Source of the DNA: Mastigamoeba balamuthi
Lineage: Eukaryota; Evosea; Mastigamoebida; Mastigamoebidae
Direction of reading: 5' to 3'
Assembly (NCBI GenBank): GCA_902651635.1
Contig: CACRSC010000015.1
Location: forward strand, 569,779-633,778
Length of the DNA: 64,000 nucleotides
In this document: positions 40,231 to 49,490 of the stretch, piece by piece
How positions within the stretch are numbered: position 1 is the stretch's first letter
Layout: every line of letters starts with the position of its first letter
Translations under genes and position numbers: made by a program
The notes under the pieces: model-generated
Databases searched by the model: none
Seen by the model: the letters and a program-made list of their open reading frames with translations, nothing else
Told to the model about the DNA's origin: nothing

Positions 40231-42651
40231 CTACTTGGCCTCGCCACGCTGGATGGCGAGAGCTCGGTCCATGAGCGCACCCTCGTCGGGGAGATTGGGG
40301 AAATCACGTAATAGCGCTTGGATCTGCTCCACGACCTGCAGGTTGTAGAACACGAGCTGCGCAGGCCGCAGAAACTCGTTCATCGCCCTCGCCCAGCACG
40401 CGTACTTGTGCCAGTTGATCATCCCCTGCGTAGGAGCACAGCCCGGTCAGCGTTCTGAGCGCACGGCGCACACTAGGACACTCGGACAGCGCACGTTGAG
40501 AGTGTCGGGAATCGTGTCGTGGAGAACAGCGAAGTCTCTCAGGTGGATGTGCAGGGCTGCCACTCGCTCGCTGGAGCGGTTGGCCTCGCGCAGGTGCCGG
40601 CGGTACTCGGCGTAGTTACCCTCTGGGCTGAACAGCATCCCGAGGGTCTGCAGCGACGAGCACTGCGACATGTCCAGCGTCCCCCTGCGAGGCCTCCCGT
40701 GCGCCGGGTCCGCAGGGACGATGCCGAACACCTCCGGCTGCACGCCGCAAGCCAGAAGCGCGCGCACCACGGCGCCGCAGGACAGCGCGCTGTAGAGCGC
40801 GAGGGACGAGTGGTAGTTCCTGAGCCTCACGAGGTGGTCGGCGATCGTGCTGAGACGCTTGAACACGCGGCGGCGGTCGACGGGGGCGCCCTCGACAAAG
40901 CGGCCCTCGAGGAGGCTGTGCACGGCCCAGCGCGAGAGCTCGTTGAACCTTCGCATCATCGCGCAGACGTTGGGGGCCGCCGCGTCCTGGGCCCCGTTCC
41001 TCCGCCACGCGCAGGCCAGCAGCTCGCGCTCGCGGATGCGGTAGAACGCGCGCATGTCCCTGAGGCAGAGCTGGTTCGCAATCTCGCCCTCGTCGACGTC
41101 GTCGATCGTCAGTCTCGGGCTGAAGATCGTGAAGGGGACCCGCGGCGGGTTCGGCTCGACGCCCCTCGGCGCCCGCGGGGCCCAGCTCGGCAGCTCGTCG
41201 TCGGCCGTCGCCATGTCCCTGAGCATGCGCGCCTTGGCCTCGTCGAGCTTCGCCAGGGCCGCGCTGAGCTCTCTGAGGGCCTCGCGGGCCTGCGTCGCGC
41301 CGCCCCCCTGGGCAGCGCCGGCCTGCGGCAGCGCGTGCGAGGCCTCGGCGTCCTCCGCCGCCCGCGCGAACCTGACGATCTGGTCGTGCAGGCTCTCGCT
41401 GCAGAAGTCCAGCGGCTCCTTCTGCACCCACGCGGTCAGCGCGCGCAGGGCGGGCCCGCGGCCGGCGCCCGCGTTGGCGGGCTCCGCGTGCAGCTGCGCC
41501 AGCTTCGACAGCAGGCGCTCGGGGGTCGCGAACGCGGGGTACGCGAGGAAGAAGGCCGACTGGAACGACGCGTCGCCGCTGCGGCCCCCGACGCCGCCCG
41601 CAAGCCAGCGCACGAGCTGGTTCAGCGTGCCCGCGACGATCTCCCTGTGTATGCCCGCGCCCCTGAACAGGCAGTTCTCCCCCTCGGTGGCCTCCTCCTC
41701 CCACAGCGGCACGTTCTCGCGCTCCGCTTGCACTGCGCCGGGCCGCGCTCAGCCGTTGAGTGCAGAGAGGGAGGGCGCACCCTTGGCCACGTTGGTGTCG
41801 AGAGACGCGTCGTCGTCGTCGCTGTCGTCGGACGAGGCGTCGAACTCGGTGGTGGGGGCGCTGCTCTCGCTGGCGTCCTCGTCGAGGGCGTCGAGGAACG
41901 AGTAGACCTCGGGCGCCTCGACCTCCGGGTCGCCCTCGGACGGCGCCGGCAGCGGGCCGAACAGCGACGTGGCGTCCTTGCAGCCGAGGCGCAGCAGCGG
42001 CGCCAGCGAGTGGCGCAGCGAGGGGTCGCCCGTGTGCTGCGTGTAGTCGACGGGGTCGCTGCCCAGCCCGCCCCTGAGCGCGTCGCACAGCTCCGGCATC
42101 AGCGTCTCCGCCTCCCTCAGCAGCGCGTCCCTCGTCTCGGTCAGCTGCGGGGCGGCGTGGTGACAAAGGGAACTCAGGACTTCAGCGGCCCCCAAGAGAT
42201 GAACGGGCGTGTTCGGTTGAGTTTCCAGTCCGGGGATTCAAACTGCGGCCCAATCAATTGATTCCGGAAACTGGGAAGTTGCGCGCAGAGTGGGGGAGAG
42301 AGAGAGAGCTGCTGCGCGCACGCCCGACTCGTGCAGGTAGTGCAGCACGAGCTCCATGACCGCGGCCGGGGGCAGCGCGTCGGGGGCCTCTGTCCGCGCG
42401 GCGCGCCTGTGGTCGCGCCCGAACGACGCAGCGCCCGCGCCCTCGATGCCCGCCGCGATGCCGCTGACGGCGGGCGCGCGCGGGGCCCCCAGCAGCGGCC
42501 GGCACCGCTCGCGCAGCTCGAGGACGCCGGCGTGCTGGCGCATGGCCCGCGCCAGCCACTCGGAGCGGTCCGACGCCGGCGGAGGAGCCGCGGGGGCCGC
42601 GGGGGCCGGCGGAGGGGTCGCGGGCGGCGCGGTGTCGTCGTTGTCCGCCAT
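40231..42651 (-). CDS. Ras guanine-nucleotide exchange factor: LisH, RasGEF_N and RasGEF domains
   Basis: Minus-strand exons 42651-42322, 42144-41781, 41732-40495 and 40425-40231, phases matching, give 708 aa. After an Ala/Pro-rich start, a LisH motif (AAVMELVLHYLHESG, completed in exon 2 by LTETRDALLRE) should dimerise the protein. An acidic Ser/Asp-rich linker follows, then RasGEF_N (IVAGTLNQLVRWLAGG; FFLAYPAFATPERLLSKL) and the catalytic CDC25/RasGEF domain (IANQLCLRDMRAFYRI; MMRRFNELSRWAVHSL; RRRVFKRLSTIADHLVRLRN; YHSSLALYSALSC; GMINWHKY near the end). It should load GTP onto a Ras protein at membranes. LisH-RasGEF proteins are well known from Dictyostelium, which supports an amoebozoan origin. 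All three intron donors begin GTGCGC. Confidence 0.92.
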
Positions 42652-42987
42652 CGCCGCACCTTGAGACGCGGCGCGGTCGTCGAGGTCGTAACCCACCGTT
42701 TTACTTTCGGCCGGGTGACGCGTTGCACAAAAAGGGGAAAAGAGGGAGGTGGATATCTCTCCCAAGATGATGCGGCGGGCGGGGCTGGAAGAGGGGACCT
42801 TGGGTGGGCAGCCCCCTTCACCTCTTCAGAGGACAGACTTTGGCCAGCGAGTCGGGGATAAGTGGGTGACTGGCCGGAGAAGATACCAGTATCTGTCTGA
42901 TATCAGCTCGAGATCTTTGCTGCGTATCTAATCCAACAGGCATTTGTGGCGCGCGGGCTCCCGACTGCTGTGCGCTCAACGCTGAGG
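42652..42987. promoter_or_regulatory. Divergent promoter, LisH-RasGEF / MED31
   Basis: The 336-bp gap contains GTGGATATCTCTCCC at about 42750 (100 nt from the RasGEF start) and GAAGATACCAGTATCTGTCTG with TGATATCAG at about 42879-42905 (90-110 nt from MED31). The second is a near-palindrome of GAAGATAC around a CAG spacer. Confidence 0.42.
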
Positions 42988-43536
42988 ATGGACGGACCGA
43001 GCCCGCAGGGGATGGACATGCCGATGGTGGACCCCGACATGCCGCACAGCGAGGCGGAGAACGAGGAGGAGGAGCGCCGCCGGTTCTCGACCGAGCTGCA
43101 GTTTGTCCACCTGCTCGCCAACCCCCTCTACCTCTCATGTGCCGCCGCTTCTGCCTCGCTTCTCCCTCGGTTTTGCCGCCTCTCGTGTGTGCGCTGACAT
43201 CGCCGCGTCTGGCCTCTGGCAGATCTGGCGCAGGAGAAGTTCTTCGAGAACAAGGCGTTTGTCGCGTACCTGGCGTACCTGAGGTACTGGAAGCGGCCCG
43301 AGTACGTCAAGTACATCGCGTACCCGCACTGCCTGTTCTTCCTCGACATGCTGCAGGACGAGCAGTTCAGGCGCGCGATGCTGCACCCGCAGCTCGTCAA
43401 CACGATCTACGCGCAGCAGTGCTTCCACTGGAGGTTCCACCGCACGGCCACGCTCCTCAAGAACGCCGCCGCCGCAGCTGCAGCCGCCGCAGCCGCCGCA
43501 GCCGCAGCCGCTCCTCCCCAGCCAGACGACAAGTGA
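42988..43536 (+). CDS. MED31: Mediator subunit MED31 (Soh1)
   Basis: Exons 42988-43138 and 43223-43536 (phase 1) give 154 aa. The family core is unmistakable: RFSTELQFVHLLANPLYLSY, LAQEKFFENKAFVAYLAYLR, YWKRPEYVKYIAYPHCLFFL, LLQ-like MLQDEQFRRAMLHP and QQCFHWRF. MED31 is a conserved middle-module subunit of the nuclear Mediator complex that links transcription factors to RNA polymerase II. The acidic N terminus and a C-terminal run of about 17 Ala followed by PPQPDDK are extra to the core. The Ala run is encoded by a GCC/GCA repeat (43463-43512). Confidence 0.95.
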
Positions 43537-43594
43537 CCACCCTCTCTTCATTCGCTCTTGCCTGCTCTGTGCGTGCCCTCTTGGGAGGACGAGG

Positions 43595-44548
43595 TCACCA
43601 GCTGCGGCCTTGCGGGCTGAAGGGAGGGGACTCGAGGATGCGGACGCAGTCGAGGAACCCGCGCGACTTGGCCACGCGGACGGCGTCCTCTGTGTGCATC
43701 CGTATCTTGCGCGCCTGCTGCCTGTCGGGCGCGAAGCACTCGGCCAGCGCCAGCAGCACGTCGGCCTGCCCCCTCTCGCACGCCCGCGCGACCATCGCGG
43801 GCGTCAACGCCGACGCCCCGAGCGCGAACGGGGGCAGCGCCAGTCTGCGCACGACCTGCGCGTCGCCCGAGTCGCAGGCGGCGTCGAGGCCCTCGCAGCA
43901 GCAGCTGCGGTCCGGCGCGAGCTGCATGGGCGGCCGCAGCAGCGACTCGACGACGCCCACGCCGCCTGCGCAGGCGGCGCGGAACACCATCGAGCGCGTG
44001 AACTCGCCCGCGGGGACGCCCTCCTCGGCGAGCAGCAGCGCCACCGTGTCGACGTGGCCGCGGGCGCAGGCGACGAGCAGGCGGTTGTTGCGGGCGAGGG
44101 TGGCGGTCCTGTCGAAGGCGAACGCACGGGGCCTGGAGAGCGCGAGGCGCAGGGTCTCGGTGGCCCCGACGCCGCACAGGAGCAGCGCCACGGCATCCGC
44201 GGGCACGCGGACGTCCTCGCCGGACCGCAGGGAGTCGAGGGCGCGGCACAGCTCGTCGACCTCGAGGCTGGTGCACGGGGCCAGGGTGCGGGTGAGGGAG
44301 GGAGAGAGGGCCAGCGTGGACTTGGCGCGCTGCGAGCCGCAGAGCAGCGTCAGGTGCGCCAGGAGGTCGACGTAGGCGCCGCCCAAGCGCAGGGCGGGGC
44401 GCTCGACTCGGGCCAGGCAGACAGAGGTAAGGGCGGGAGGGAAGGAGAGGGCGAGGGTGAGGAGGTCGAGGCGGCCCAGCAGAGGCACGACATCGTTCCG
44501 GAGGTGCCACGCAGCCTCGATGGCAGAGATAACGCCCTTGTCGTTCAT
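43595..44548 (-). CDS. Degenerate ankyrin-repeat-like protein
   Basis: A single minus-strand exon encodes about 317 aa if translation starts at the ATG at 44548 (MNDKGVISAIEAAWHL). A longer frame to 44641 exists, but an AGATATATCC promoter motif at 44582 sits inside it. The second half shows four or five loose ankyrin-type units: RNNRLLVACARGHVDTVALL, FRAACAGGVGVVESLL, LDAACDSGDAQVVRRLAL, VARACERGQADVLLALAEC. The N-terminal half is Leu-rich and not assigned. Ankyrin repeats bind other proteins, so a scaffold or adaptor role is likely but unproven. It converges on MED31 (59 bp apart). Confidence 0.65.
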   Translation of the reverse strand: MNDKGVISAIEAAWHLRNDVVPLLGRLDLLTLALSFPPALTSVCLARVERPALRLGGAYVDLLAHLTLLCGSQRAKSTLALSPSLTRTLAPCTSLEVDELCRALDSLRSGEDVRVPADAVALLLCGVGATETLRLALSRPRAFAFDRTATLARNNRLLVACARGHVDTVALLLAEEGVPAGEFTRSMVFRAACAGGVGVVESLLRPPMQLAPDRSCCCEGLDAACDSGDAQVVRRLALPPFALGASALTPAMVARACERGQADVLLALAECFAPDRQQARKIRMHTEDAVRVAKSRGFLDCVRILESPPFSPQGRSW

Positions 44549-44574
44549 TGGCACATAAGATACCGGGGCAGCGG

Positions 44575-44592
44575 TCAGGAGATATATCCGAC
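44575..44592 (-). promoter_or_regulatory. AGATATAT motif upstream of the ankyrin-like gene
   Basis: AGGAGATATATCCGAC lies about 30 nt upstream of the ATG at 44548. It matches the window-wide motif and helps choose the shorter start. Confidence 0.35.
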
Positions 44593-44659
44593 TGAGAGAC
44601 GTAGCCATTGCACAAGGCAGGGACGTACAACTCCTACACATACAGCCCCATCAAAGTGA

Positions 44660-47313
44660 AGGCAGAGGGGAGAGTGAATCTACAAAAATCCGCATAGCAC
44701 GATAACAACGAACAGGCAGATAAGATGAGACAACAAACCTTCAACCCTGCAGGCTGACCCCAAGCACGCACCTAACCCCCCAACGACCAACAAAAGACAG
44801 TACCCAGCAGAGCACAACCCAACACCTCCAGGTATCACCAACGTGAAAAGAGCCCTCAAACATCGCCTACTCCCCGACACAACAAACAACCACACCATAA
44901 TAAGCAGGTTAACCATGCACGCAATCAAATAAATGAACCAAAATGGAACGAGGCTCTGGAATCCGTATTCCAAGAACCACCCCTGAATGCACCCACCAAG
45001 ATTAAATGTATGCTATCAGTAAAGCAATTCAAAGAATTCTCATCTTAGTCCAGAATTACTACAATTGATCTCACGTGCCATTTTGTCCTTTTCAGAAACA
45101 AGCACAGCCTGATGCCAGAATCATTTTTTCTCAGCTTAATCATCATTGTTTGGGCACCAAGGGAAGGAGGGGAAGGAGTTTAGAACCATTCTATCACTGG
45201 GAAGAAAATGCCCTGTATACAGCAATTTCAAGAAGCAAGATCAAGAAGTAAGGAAAAAATAAGGAGCAAGATAGAGTGGACTGCATCTGTCTCAGTTGGT
45301 CCTGTAGGTGGAACTTGAGAGCCATTCTGAATTTGCTAAAGAAGTGCTTGATGTTGATCGGGCACTACTTGTACTAAGTCTGGTTGAGCCTCTTCATTAT
45401 TTACATGCATTAAAGTCAGTATCAGTGAATGAATGTTTTAAGAAGAAACTGCATCCTACTTCTTCCAATTAAATACAGAATTATTTATCCGTAATCTCTG
45501 TGCTAAGTTTGTGGTCCTTTATGTACTGGATCCACAGAACACAGTAACTGACATTCATCATGATGACAGGGCTGATCTGGGGCATAAATATCACTATAAA
45601 GAGGAAGAAAAGAGAGATGATAAGAAGAAGAGCAAGAGGGCAGTACCATGTGGGTATCTGTACAGGTCCTGCAAAATATCCATGGTGCCACATGGGTACC
45701 TGCACACCTGGTGTATCTGTTGTGATTTGTGGAATACATTATCATATGAATGACCACCTTAATACAGAATACATTAACCTTGCAACCCCTTAAGATGCCC
45801 TTTGTAGAGTACACTGCAAATGAGCTTGTGCAAGATGGATATAGTGCAGAGTCTTTTTTCTCCCCTGATGGAATAAGACCCCATCTGCACAAATCCCAAT
45901 GGCGTACCATGGGCACCACTGCAAGGCACAGTGGTTCTGGCTCCTGGCATTGGCGCCCTGGCAGATCTTTGGCCTGGCACTCGTGGTCCTCACCACAGCA
46001 GCACTTCTCCTGCCCCCAAGGTGCCTATCAGCACTGCTGGGGGTTGGTACCAATGCCAATCAGAACAGGTATCCCTACCCACCCCCTCTTCTCACTGCTA
46101 CATACACATGCCCACAAACACCCCCCAGGGCTGGGCAGACCCACGACCCACAGAGTGATGACCAGCGGTGCCCCAATACAAACATCAACTACTGTACCCC
46201 CCCACAACTGAAAGGCACATCCAGAAAACCCCACTGTGCCTGATGCCCACAGGGCCCCATGCCACTGGCATTGCCCCACTGAACTGCAGTACAGCTGCAA
46301 TGGCAGCCCCACAGACGACACCACCACCAGAGCACAGCAGGAGCCATCTGCCAGACCCCATAAGTCCCACACCCCCTTCTGAGAAATATCCCAGCCCACA
46401 CCCGGAAATACTGAAGAATACGTGCCATAAAAAGGTGGCAAAACACACTAACAAAACAACAGCTATACAAACCAGCTGCAGCATGGAGGAGGCCCCACCA
46501 GTAGACACCCCAGAGGCCACTGCTGGTGCCCCCCCACCACCAAAGTGCCCCCGTGAGGACCTGCTGATGGCTGATGCAGACCATATGCAAACAAACAGTA
46601 ATGCCAAGAAAGACCAGTCCACAGCCCCAGGTGCACCGTTCCTGGACAGTGCCTCAGACCTGAACCCAATGATGACTATGCTAGACACTGAGCTCCTCCT
46701 AACCCTAATACAAGCACATATGCTGGCAGAACAAGACAAACCCCAGAAGCAGAAGCTTGCAGAGCTGACCTGCCTTGATGAGACTGCCCTGGCTGCCTAC
46801 TTCACTAAGTCTACAGATAAAGTCAACATTGCCCTACATGAGGCAGCGAGCACTCCAAAGAGCCAGCTGCAGAAGGATGGTAGCTGGGCATGACTTGCAC
46901 AATGGCTGCAGTCAGCCAGAGACCAAACGGACCCAGGCACCAAAAAAGACCAGGTCCTGCCACTGAGCTTCACTGTAGCAGCACATAGCAGCATCATGTG
47001 TAGCAGCACGTAGCAGAACCATGCATAGCAGCATGCAGCGGACCCTCTGCTATGCCATATAGTTCATTCTATGCACTGCTGTGGCAGGGTCTGCTACGCG
47101 CCGCTACATTGCTTGATGTGAATGATTTTGGACCTAATCCTAATTTGTTCATTGTAAAAGACCTCAGGAAGTGAAACACTGAGGGAAGTGCCAATGGTCA
47201 GATACTCAAATACTTCATCAATGTCCATCGCAGGATCAAAAAAAGTGGCAGTTCGGCATTGCAAGCCAGCTACACACAACACACCGGGGCCAGATTCTGA
47301 CTACTACGTGTGA
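44660..47313. other. CpG-depleted island ending at tRNA-Lys
   Basis: Most of this 2.6-kb stretch lacks CpG: between 46021 and 47000 I count about a dozen although local GC is near 50%, while CA and TG are in excess. The boundary with the CpG-rich ankyrin-like gene is sharp (about 44660). It contains one intact ORF (46168-46893), short imperfect repeats of an ATAGCAGCA-type word (about 46970-47100), and the tRNA-Lys gene at its right edge. No transposase or other known element protein was recognised. Confidence 0.6.
46168..46893 (+). CDS. Hypothetical 241-aa ORF in a CpG-poor island
   Basis: The open frame is long for such AT/CA-rich DNA. The N-terminal half is Pro/Thr/His-rich (TTPPPEHSRSHLPDPISPTP; APPPPKCPRED); the C-terminal half is helical and acidic (LDTELLLTLIQAHMLAEQDK; PQKQKLAELTCLDETALAAY). 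The frame has no stop for 725 nt even though flanking DNA looks decayed. The start shown is the first in-frame codon proposed; an ATG at 46243 or 46301 is also possible. Codon choice avoids CpG completely, unlike all confident genes here. It could be a young or selected ORF of a mobile element or a chance frame. No family recognised. Confidence 0.35.
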   Translation: MPQYKHQLLYPPTTERHIQKTPLCLMPTGPHATGIAPLNCSTAAMAAPQTTPPPEHSRSHLPDPISPTPPSEKYPSPHPEILKNTCHKKVAKHTNKTTAIQTSCSMEEAPPVDTPEATAGAPPPPKCPREDLLMADADHMQTNSNAKKDQSTAPGAPFLDSASDLNPMMTMLDTELLLTLIQAHMLAEQDKPQKQKLAELTCLDETALAAYFTKSTDKVNIALHEAASTPKSQLQKDGSWA

Positions 47314-47386
47314 GCCGACCTAGCTCAGTCGGTAGAGCGCACGGCTCTTAACCGTGTGGTCGAGGGTTCGACCCCCTCGGTCGGCG
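47314..47386 (+). tRNA. tRNA-Lys (anticodon CTT), copy 1
   Basis: A 73-nt cloverleaf: acceptor GCCGACC/GGTCGGC, D arm GCTC/GAGC with loop AGTCGGTA, anticodon stem CACGG/CCGTG with loop CTCTTAA (anticodon CTT, Lys AAG), T arm GAGGG/CCCTC with loop TTCGACC, discriminator G. A box TAGCTCAGTCGG and B box GGGTTCGACCC are intact and a T4 run follows. No intron. Identical to the copy at 51976-52048. It keeps all its CpGs in a CpG-poor setting. Confidence 0.97.
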
Positions 47387-49490
47387 TTTTTGAGTGATTG
47401 CAAATTCCACATTTGTTCCATTTCTCATACCGGGAATTCACATTACTCATTCACTTTGTTTCGCCGACACTTCTCGTTGCATCACCGCACATGTCTGGTG
47501 TGCCACCAAGATCACCTCTTGTAGCCCACCCTCCGCAGTCCCTAGCTAGAGTAATCACACTCATAGCAGCCGTCTCCTGCGCTCCGCAGTGCCTCACGAG
47601 GCTCGCGTGGCTCTTTGATTCCCTCCTGTGTTTCCCGTGGTGCAGTGACTTCTAGCCTGCAGCAGATCATTCAGCCCGGTTTCAACTTCGAACCCTCAGC
47701 CGACAACGTCAACACTCAGGCAATGTGAACCAACTGGAGCGCAAGGCGTACGCCCAGGCCAACCGGGCTGGTGATCCGCGAGGCGAGACGTCAGGAGGAG
47801 GACAACAGGAAAGCCCTCGAAGACACCCCCTGGGTGCTCATAGCCCGCCGGCAACCGCCCGTATCGGTCAGGGACCCAAGAAACCCATCGCAGGCGTCTG
47901 AAAGCCCGCGGCCAGGGACGAAGTGGAGGCCCAGCTCTCACACAGGCTTGAAGGACGGCGGTCGCCGTATGCCCACACAAGGGGGAGCGCTGCCGGTAGT
48001 CCTTCGCAACGGGGGCTGCCGTTGGAGGTTGATGGCCACCTAGTGCAAGCCGACAACAGATGAACGCCCCGCGCCGCCTTGAATCTCGACCACCCTGCTG
48101 GGTGGCGCAGACCTCGCTGACCTGATTGTCGGCGACCCGCCAAGTCCAGTACGTCTTCCTCCCCCCCCTACCGCAATCCCCGTCTGAAACTTGACTTCTA
48201 CGATGTCGCTGAGTACCATGAGAGCGCCTGTCCCCACGCAGAGCGCACAGGTCCGCATTGATTTCTTGTGAATGTGTAGCTCCTCACGTCCTCACGCCCA
48301 CCATCCTGGTACGACTGCGCGCGACGTTGCGTTGGCGTCCTCGATGCCCTCCCAGAAAAGGACCTCAACAAACCAGAAATGCTGTGGATTTATCTGGAAT
48401 TTCTTTGGGCGACGGGCTCCATTGTCCTTGTTCGGGTTCAATTAGGTCAGATCTCACAGGGGCAGCTTGGGTTCCGCGACTGCTGAGACGTGTAATGCCC
48501 TATCGCATAAAACTGAATATCGCGTGTTACATCATCAGCACGTGTCGTTGACCTCGGGCAACGGCAAAGCAGAACGAGCACAACACTCAGTTGCTTAAGA
48601 GCAGCGCATAACACCAGTCCCACCCCTCCCGCCCATCTCACCTTCGTCAACGCGCCCTATAACCACCGCACGACATGGCAGCCACTGTCACTGCAGTTCT
48701 CACCACCCGTGGTTCGCTCATTTTACTGCATTCCACTGCCCTTTTTTTGTCACTCAGAGGACCGGCGCGGGCAGTGCTACTGGCGGCTATGCAGTGCATC
48801 CCGCCCCTGAACCCCACTCAGGCCTCTCACCTTTTGGACCCGCCCACGATCACGCCGAGGCTGACAGGACCCCTGGGTGGAGTATTCACCTCCGACGTCA
48901 TTCTGCGCCAGATGGTCCCGCCCCGCTGGAACGCCTCGGCAGCCTTTGGTTGCGCAATCCCCCCAGTCTCGTTACCGCTGTCAGACTCAGACACTGTTGC
49001 GTAGTCGACCCGGTCACGCTGGCGATTACCCCACTCAGGATCGCGATGACGGAGGGGAAGGGGGCGTGCGAGCTAAAGGGGAGCATCCGGACTAAGCTGC
49101 TGGACCTGATCAGAGAGGGGCACCCGAAGGTGACGGGCCTACTGGTCATGAAGTTCAGCATCGCAGTGTGGTGGAGCGAGAGCATTACACTTTCGGGTAT
49201 TGACTATCAAAGAGATATGCACTCTGTTCTGAGCTTCGCCATCGAGCCCTGCCCCATCACCCTCCCCAGAGACTCCTGTTACCTCTTCACCATCGTCCCC
49301 AGCAACTTTGTGTCTACGAGGTCCTCGGGAACCGACATGAGGCTCCGCACCCAAGGCCAGCATCCCATAATGAGGAGCAGCACCTGCCCCCTCAAAGTCG
49401 GAAACGCAGTACTCACCAAAGACAGCCCCGAAAATGGCGGTTGAGTGGTCTCTGCCAACCAGGGCACCCTCATTCAAGGCTGATTTTTCA
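47387..49490. other. GC-normal segment without a confident gene
   Basis: CpG frequency returns to normal here. Short coding-like pieces occur: an ATG at 47491 (MSGVPPRSPLVAHPPQSLAR), a charged stretch near 47771 (REARRQEEDNRKALED), and a frame at 48794-49444. None can be linked by good splice sites into a convincing gene and none shows a known domain. These may be remnants of a decayed gene or an unrecognised divergent one. Confidence 0.4.
49046..49444 (+). CDS. Low-confidence ORF, unrecognised
   Basis: From the in-frame ATG at 49046 (MTEGKGACELKGSIRTKLLD) the frame runs 132 codons to TGA. The composition is mixed (LLVMKFSIAVWWSESITLSG; FAIEPCPITLPRDSCYLFTI) and looks more protein-like than most shadow frames, but an overlapping minus-strand frame is also open and there is no domain match or promoter motif nearby. 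Confidence 0.25.
   Translation: MTEGKGACELKGSIRTKLLDLIREGHPKVTGLLVMKFSIAVWWSESITLSGIDYQRDMHSVLSFAIEPCPITLPRDSCYLFTIVPSNFVSTRSSGTDMRLRTQGQHPIMRSSTCPLKVGNAVLTKDSPENGG

Noticed and set aside
44549-44641. Upstream extension of the ankyrin-like protein
   Set aside because: The in-frame extension covers an AGATATAT promoter motif, and the downstream ATG at 44548 starts the more protein-like sequence.
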